Positions 6,394 through 9,609 of a DNA stretch of 9,609 bases are shown here, in pieces (the stretch's first letter is position 1; each line of letters starts with the position of its first letter). A program made the position numbers and the translations under genes. Origin of the DNA: SZUA-448 sp045593785 (GTDB lineage: Bacteria; Bacillota; Clostridia; Lachnospirales; Lachnospiraceae); contig JAZNXH010000040.1 of NCBI GenBank assembly GCA_045593785.1, positions 1 through 9,609 of the forward strand. The letters are read 5' to 3'. A model generated the notes under the pieces. It did not search any database. It was not told the DNA's origin and saw nothing but the letters and a program-made list of their open reading frames with translations.

Positions 6394-7109
6394 GACTTAT
6401 CCTTCTTTATTTTCTTAATCACCAGATAAACAGCTGCAACCGGAATAGCGATAATCAGTACACCGTAAGCAGCATAATTCCAAACTGCTCCCTCAAGCCC
6501 GAACATGTCACTCACGACCTTAATTACGACAAACCCAACGCCTCCGACCGCTGCGATACTAAGTGCATTTGACAGCTCACTACCTTTGTCAATGTAGCTT
6601 CTGGAATCCAGCATACTCTGAAGCTTTGCCAGCATACCGTTCGCAGCAAATTTCCGCAACAGAACATAGGCAATACTGCCTCCGATCAGCGTTCCGCAGA
6701 TAAAGGATGGTATGTAGAACATCCAGGTTAATCCTTCTTTTCCCCATAGGAACGTCATCACCGGGTACGACATCAACGCTCCGATGATACCGGTGCCGAA
6801 CACCTCACCCAGCACAGCGCACAGGATCTTTCCTTTGGACAAGCGGTAAAACAGTCCGGAGAAGAATGCTCCGAAGATGGCTCCGGTCAGTGCAAGCGGC
6901 GGAATCCCCATCGTGAGCATGCGGATGATACCGATTAAAGTCGCACACAACAGCGAATACCACGGTCCCAAGAAGACCGAACACACAATGTTAATCAGAT
7001 GCGCCATCGGACACATCCCCTCCACACGGAGGATGGGAGATATCACAACTCCCAACGCAATCAACATGGACAATACCATCATTTTCAATAAAGCTTTTGA
7101 ACGTTTCAT
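6390..7109 (-). CDS. thiW: ThiW, thiazole-specific ECF transporter S component
   Basis: 239 residues, an integral membrane substrate-binding subunit predicted to take up hydroxyethylthiazole with a shared ECF energising module (EcfA/A'/T, not in this window). The family signature is clear: SPILRVEGMCPMAHLIN at 24-40, FLGPWYSLLCA at 46-56, a MGIPPLALTGAIFGAFFSGL segment at 67-86, and YPVMTFLWG at 115-123. Hydrophobic helices fill 8-155. ThiW proteins are usually about 160-170 residues; this one has a further roughly 70 residues: a polar linker (156-181) and two hydrophobic stretches (about 184-203 and 210-231) ending in a lysine-rich tail. The ATG at 7107-7109 has AAGGTG 5 nt upstream. The frame is open back to a TTG at 7226, but that part does not look like ThiW. 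Confidence 0.9.
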   Translation of the reverse strand: MKRSKALLKMMVLSMLIALGVVISPILRVEGMCPMAHLINIVCSVFLGPWYSLLCATLIGIIRMLTMGIPPLALTGAIFGAFFSGLFYRLSKGKILCAVLGEVFGTGIIGALMSYPVMTFLWGKEGLTWMFYIPSFICGTLIGGSIAYVLLRKFAANGMLAKLQSMLDSRSYIDKGSELSNALSIAAVGGVGFVVIKVVSDMFGLEGAVWNYAAYGVLIIAIPVAAVYLVIKKIKKDKS

Positions 7110-7266
7110 AGTTACACCTTGACCTTTCTTTTCGTATTTTTCCGGTGCTTTCGCTCCGTCGGTCGAGAATCTTTTTTCTCCTCTCACCCCGAAACACGGG
7201 TTCCCATCGCAAAATACAAGACACAAGGCGCTCCCCTTCTATCCGCCTGACCCTTCAGGAAGGAAC
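7110..7266 (-). promoter_or_regulatory. Leader between the TPP terminator and thiW
   Basis: About 155 transcribed bases lie between the terminator and the thiW ribosome binding site, long for a TPP leader. Two small GC-rich hairpins can be seen: CCCG/CGGG around AAACA (7188-7200 in plus-strand letters) and a stem capped by GAAA (minus strand, 7143-7158; CGG, A-A mismatch, GC, GAAA, GC, CCG). No known element is recognised. The thiW frame is open here to a TTG at 7226, with GGGGAG 4 nt upstream. Confidence 0.4.
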
Positions 7267-7301
7267 AAAAAAACGGAAGTCACCTGATTTGGTAACTTCC
7301 G
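7267..7301 (-). terminator. Riboswitch-controlled terminator of the thi operon
   Basis: CGGAAGTTAC (7292-7301) pairs with GTGACTTCCG (7274-7283), ten pairs including one G-U, with an 8-nt loop, followed by seven T (7267-7273): a complete intrinsic terminator on the minus strand. Loop and upper stem together read CCAAATCAGGT, the exact complement of ACCTGATTTGG in the aptamer (7343-7353). Pairing of the two would give an antiterminator when TPP is absent; TPP binding locks the aptamer and frees the terminator. Confidence 0.93.
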
Positions 7302-7318
7302 AAAATATACGTATCTCT

Positions 7319-7406
7319 CAGTCATCCCTACGTTGGCATTATCCAAATCAGGTTATCGGTCGAAGATTACATCTTCCTCTCAGCCTGTAACACAAGCTCC
7401 CGTCTG
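7319..7406 (-). promoter_or_regulatory. TPP riboswitch aptamer (THI element)
   Basis: On the minus strand the conserved THI-box elements follow in order: GGGAGC after a short P1 strand; a P2 arm (AGCTTGT with ACAGGCT) leading into CTGAGAG; a short P3 arm (GAAGAT with ATCTTC around GTA); then ACCTGATTTGG, ATAATGCCAACG and TAGGGA. P1 closes with CAGAC (7402-7406) against GACTG (7319-7323), one mismatch. It binds thiamine diphosphate and controls the downstream thiW-thiM-thiE-thiD operon through the terminator at 7267-7301. Confidence 0.97.
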
Positions 7407-7422
7407 TTTAATTGTCGTGCTT

Positions 7423-7451
7423 ATTATATACAAATCCTTTTTGCTTTGCAA
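7423..7451 (-). promoter_or_regulatory. Promoter of the thi operon
   Basis: TTGCAA (7446-7451), 17 bases, TATAAT (7423-7428) on the minus strand. Transcription would begin near 7416, about ten bases before the riboswitch P1 stem. The -35 sits in the centre of a 21-base dyad (arms TTTTTGCTT and AAGCAAAAA at 7438-7446 and 7450-7458). Confidence 0.8.
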
Positions 7452-7492
7452 GCAAAAAATTCTTCTCTCAAAATTTTGAACTTCTTCCGAAC

Positions 7493-7969
7493 TTACATCC
7501 GCTCCTGCCTTGCCCGGTTGCGGATTTCCTTCCGTTGCTTTGCCATATCCCAGTTCCGCTTTTCTTCGTCGCTTTCAACCAGTAGACGCGGTACCCGCAC
7601 CGGCTTTTCATTCTCATCCAGTGCAACCATCGTAAAGAATGCCGTATTTACCGGCTTACGTTCTCCGTCTAAGCCTTCTGTATACGCATCCACCCGCACT
7701 TCCATCGAAGTATTCCCGACATAGGTCACTCTGCCGTGCAGGAACACCGTATCGTTCACATGTGCCGGAGCCTTAAACTGCAGGTCATCAATACAAGCCG
7801 TTGTCACGTTCCGGTTCGAATGGCGGCGCGCTACCACTGCTGCCAGTACGTCCATCCATGCAATTAACTGTCCACCAAACAGACGGTTCGATCCGTTGAT
7901 ATGCTCCAACATTACAATCTGTACCTGCGAAGTCTCAGAATCACGCACGCGTTTATAGATATCTTCCAT
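7493..7969 (-). CDS. Acyl-CoA thioesterase, hotdog fold (YkhA/YciA type)
   Basis: 158 residues, a single hotdog domain of the cytoplasmic acyl-CoA hydrolase type that splits acyl-CoA into free acid and CoA. The family segment NGSNRLFGGQLIAWMDVLAA at 25-44 carries the conserved Asn, Gly-Gly and Asp of the active site; it is followed by VTTACIDDLQFKAPAHVNDTV (55-75 region) and NTAFFTMVALDENEKPVRVP (about 108-127). Length and motifs match Bacillus YkhA and relatives. The ATG has GGAGG 6 nt upstream. It is transcribed toward the thi operon but has a 40-base gap before the thi promoter and no biosynthetic link to it. The substrate chain length cannot be read. Confidence 0.9.
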   Translation of the reverse strand: MEDIYKRVRDSETSQVQIVMLEHINGSNRLFGGQLIAWMDVLAAVVARRHSNRNVTTACIDDLQFKAPAHVNDTVFLHGRVTYVGNTSMEVRVDAYTEGLDGERKPVNTAFFTMVALDENEKPVRVPRLLVESDEEKRNWDMAKQRKEIRNRARQERM

Positions 7970-8018
7970 GGTTGTCCTCCAAGCTTTTATAGAATAACGT
8001 AACAGTTCATACTGGATT

Positions 8019-8041
8019 ATTATATCCTTTTTCTATATAAT
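8019..8041. promoter_or_regulatory. AT-rich divergent promoter region between the thioesterase and the 8077 gene
   Basis: The 107-base gap between the divergent genes at 7969 and 8077 holds overlapping -10-like hexamers: TATAAT on the plus strand at 8036-8041 and TATAAT on the minus strand at 8019-8024, with further near matches (TATAGT, TACAAT) at 8045-8055. No convincing -35 is seen for any of them, so the region is marked as a probable divergent promoter, not resolved to a start site. Confidence 0.45.
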
Positions 8042-8076
8042 AATTATAGTACAATACTGCAGAAGGAGGCAAGCGG

Positions 8077-8634
8077 ATGTATCTATATCATTATTTTGAT
8101 AAAACAGTCGGTCCGTTTCGGAATCTCTCTGATTTGCCCTTTGATGAAGCCCTCGCACTCATGGAGCAAATCAAGCAGGAACGCCCCAATTCCCAATGTG
8201 CTTCCCGCCACGATAAGTATGTCCCATACCGTAGAAATTGCGAAACCATTCTTCGAACCGAATTTGCCAAAAAGAACGGAAAGATAGAACGCTTCGCACC
8301 TCACTACATGGTTGTGGAGCATAGTCCCTGGCTGAGCACATGGTTCGAGAACTGTAATTATCTCCGCATCCCGATTGAAGAATTTGATACTGCAACACTT
8401 TCCTTTACTTATGGTGACTCTATGCCGACCTTCAGCCCGACCATCAACGACGGCAAAGAATACCGGCACAAGCTGTACACCTATCCCGAAATACTGAACG
8501 TAATTGAAAAATACGGTCTCCCACAGGACTGGAACGACGATGGTGCACATGGTCCGGAGCGTTACATTGAAGTCCATGTATGGAGTGACGAAACAATAAA
8601 ACGATATATAGGAGGCACCTATGAACACACTTGA
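8077..8634 (+). CDS. Conserved-looking protein of unknown function
   Basis: 185 residues, not recognised. It is supported by AAGGAGG 7 nt before the ATG, by steady codon use, and by a tight overlap with the nitroreductase gene. It has no signal peptide and no membrane segment. It is rich in Tyr, Trp, His and Pro, with clusters such as MYLYHYFDK at 1-9, HSPWLSTWFENCNYLRIP near 82-99, and LPQDWNDDGAHGPERYIEVHVW near 147-168, so a compact soluble domain is likely. It has no metal or nucleotide motif that I can name. A role linked to the redox enzyme it precedes is possible from context only. Confidence 0.8.
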   Translation: MYLYHYFDKTVGPFRNLSDLPFDEALALMEQIKQERPNSQCASRHDKYVPYRRNCETILRTEFAKKNGKIERFAPHYMVVEHSPWLSTWFENCNYLRIPIEEFDTATLSFTYGDSMPTFSPTINDGKEYRHKLYTYPEILNVIEKYGLPQDWNDDGAHGPERYIEVHVWSDETIKRYIGGTYEHT

Positions 8635-9154
8635 TACCATCCGCAGCCGCCACAGTTACCGTGGCAAATACTTACCCACACCGGTTCCGCGCGAGGACCT
8701 GATTACCATCATGCAGGCAGGCTTAGACGCGCCGTCCGGCTGCAACAAGCAGACCACCAGTCTGATTGCCGTTGATGACCCGGAACTTATGAAAAAACTG
8801 CATGCAGTCATTCAGCCCCCGGCAGGCGAGACTGCACCGGCAATGATCTGCGTCCTGACACGCCGGATTATCGCTTACCGCGACCGTTGCTTTGCTACGC
8901 ATGATTACTGTGCTGCCATTGAAAATATGCTCCTTGCCATCGTGGAACTCGGTTACCAGAGCTGCTGGTATGAAGGACACATTACCGATGTTGACCGCAT
9001 CGGCTATCAGATGGCGCAGATTCTGGGCGTTCCGGATGAATATGAACTGATATGTTTTCTTCCGGTCGGTGTTGCCGCAGAAGAAGTACGCGGACCGAGG
9101 AAACGACCGTTTGAAGAACGTGCTTGGTTTAATGGATTTCCTTCTGAGAAATAA
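8621..9154 (+). CDS. Nitroreductase family FMN oxidoreductase
   Basis: 177 residues, a short member of the nitroreductase fold, an FMN-dependent cytoplasmic oxidoreductase usually working as a homodimer with NAD(P)H. FMN-contact motifs: RSRHSYR at 8-14, APSGCNKQTTS at 37-47, the helix CAAIENMLLAIVELGYQSCW at 97-116, and FLPVG at 146-150, then the typical basic end GPRKRPFEERAWFNG at 158-172. The second substrate is not known; family members reduce quinones, nitro compounds or flavins. The ATG has AGGAGG 5 nt upstream and lies 14 bases inside the preceding gene, so the two are probably translationally coupled. No clear terminator follows. Confidence 0.9.
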   Translation: MNTLDTIRSRHSYRGKYLPTPVPREDLITIMQAGLDAPSGCNKQTTSLIAVDDPELMKKLHAVIQPPAGETAPAMICVLTRRIIAYRDRCFATHDYCAAIENMLLAIVELGYQSCWYEGHITDVDRIGYQMAQILGVPDEYELICFLPVGVAAEEVRGPRKRPFEERAWFNGFPSEK

Positions 9155-9273
9155 TAATACGTTTTCTTTCGCTTGGACTTATATCAAGGCACAGGTTCTC
9201 GCTACAATGGATTGCATAATCACCGGATGCCTCGTAACATTTTGATAAAGCAATTCAACCACGGAGGTGCCCT

Positions 9274-9609
9274 ATGGACAAAATCAAAACCGGTGAACTA
9301 ATCAAAAACAAACGCATTGAAAAAGGTTATACGCAACTTGAGCTCGGAGACCTGTTGGGTGTATCGAACAAGGCCGTGTCCCGTTGGGAGAACGGTGACA
9401 GCTTTCCCGATATCGGCATCCTTGAAAATCTGTCCGCATTACTCGACCTTAAGATACAGGATATTGTAACCGGCGAGATTACGGAAAGTGATTCTGAAAC
9501 AAGCCTGACTGAGCTGGTGCGGATGGCAAAGCTTCAGAAACGGCAAAACATTCGCAAGACCCTTTCCTCGGCAAGCGGCATGCTGCTACTCGTCTATATG
9601 CTGGTCTTA
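9274..9609 (+). CDS. XRE-family transcriptional regulator with C-terminal membrane segment, partial
   Basis: 112 codons are visible before the window ends. Residues 7-62 form a Cro/CI-type helix-turn-helix (GELIKNKRIEKGYTQLELG, then VSNKAVSRWENGDSFPDI), a very close fit to Firmicute XRE regulators. A charged linker follows, then a hydrophobic stretch begins at about 98 (SSASGMLLLVYMLVL), so the full protein is probably a membrane-anchored HTH regulator, a common clostridial design. The ATG has GGAGG (9263-9267) 6 nt upstream. The 119-base gap before it holds no clear promoter; only weak -10-like sites (TACAAT at 9203-9208, CATAAT at 9215-9220). Its targets are unknown. Confidence 0.9.
   Translation, partial: MDKIKTGELIKNKRIEKGYTQLELGDLLGVSNKAVSRWENGDSFPDIGILENLSALLDLKIQDIVTGEITESDSETSLTELVRMAKLQKRQNIRKTLSSASGMLLLVYMLVL

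Noticed and set aside
7110..7226. A 39-residue extension of ThiW from a TTG
   Set aside because: The residues are not ThiW-like and the ATG at 7107-7109 has AAGGTG at proper spacing; kept only as a low-interest remark.
7438..7458. The dyad as a bidirectional terminator for the thioesterase gene
   Set aside because: The T run precedes and the A run follows the stem on either strand, the reverse of an intrinsic terminator, and it overlaps a good -35.
8083..8640. A 185-codon open frame on the minus strand, antisense to the plus-strand gene at 8077
   Set aside because: It mirrors the plus-strand gene almost base for base, has no ribosome binding site, and its translation has no family features; the plus-strand frame has a strong ribosome binding site and a coupled neighbour.
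9155..9273. A promoter or MerR-type operator before the XRE regulator
   Set aside because: TACAAT and CATAAT are present but no -35 fits at 16-19 bases, and no dyad of useful length is seen.

Overview
The window looks like chromosomal DNA from a Gram-positive anaerobe of the class Clostridia, most likely the Lachnospiraceae. The basis is strong AGGAGG-type ribosome binding sites, moderate GC by eye, an ABC-F factor, a DUF4867 protein, and a TPP-riboswitch-controlled thiW-thiM-thiE-thiD operon of the Firmicute type. The genus cannot be fixed from the sequence alone. Nothing indicates phage, an insertion sequence, CRISPR, rRNA or tRNA.

Layout. From 1 to about 7970 every gene is on the minus strand. 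A drug/lipid-type ABC exporter half-transporter (C-terminus cut by the window edge) starts at 1310. Next comes a DUF4867 protein (1524-2153), preceded by a strikingly paired, probably transcribed leader (2181-2266). Then an ABC-F ribosome-associated ATPase (2335-3876) has a perfect-consensus promoter and a roughly 180-nt leader. That leader holds a three-codon upstream ORF, a strong hairpin, a U7 tract and a long inverted repeat, which is the architecture of an attenuator. Upstream of it lies the thiamine salvage operon thiW-thiM-thiE-thiD (7109 down to 4111), with overlapping genes and a textbook TPP riboswitch and terminator (7267-7406). A hotdog acyl-CoA thioesterase (7493-7969) closes the minus-strand block. 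From 8077 the genes run on the plus strand: an unrecognised 185-aa protein overlapped by and probably co-translated with a small nitroreductase (8621-9154), then the N-terminus of an XRE-type regulator with the start of a membrane segment (9274-9609, cut by the window edge).

How the genes work together. The thi operon imports thiazole alcohol (ThiW, an ECF S component), phosphorylates it (ThiM), phosphorylates HMP-P to HMP-PP (ThiD) and joins the two into thiamine phosphate (ThiE). The TPP riboswitch turns it off when TPP is abundant. The terminator carries an exact 11-nt complement of the conserved aptamer core, which gives a simple mechanism for the switch. The ABC-F gene appears tuned to ribosome stress through its leader. 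The most novel-looking parts of the window are non-coding: the ABC-F leader and the DUF4867 leader.
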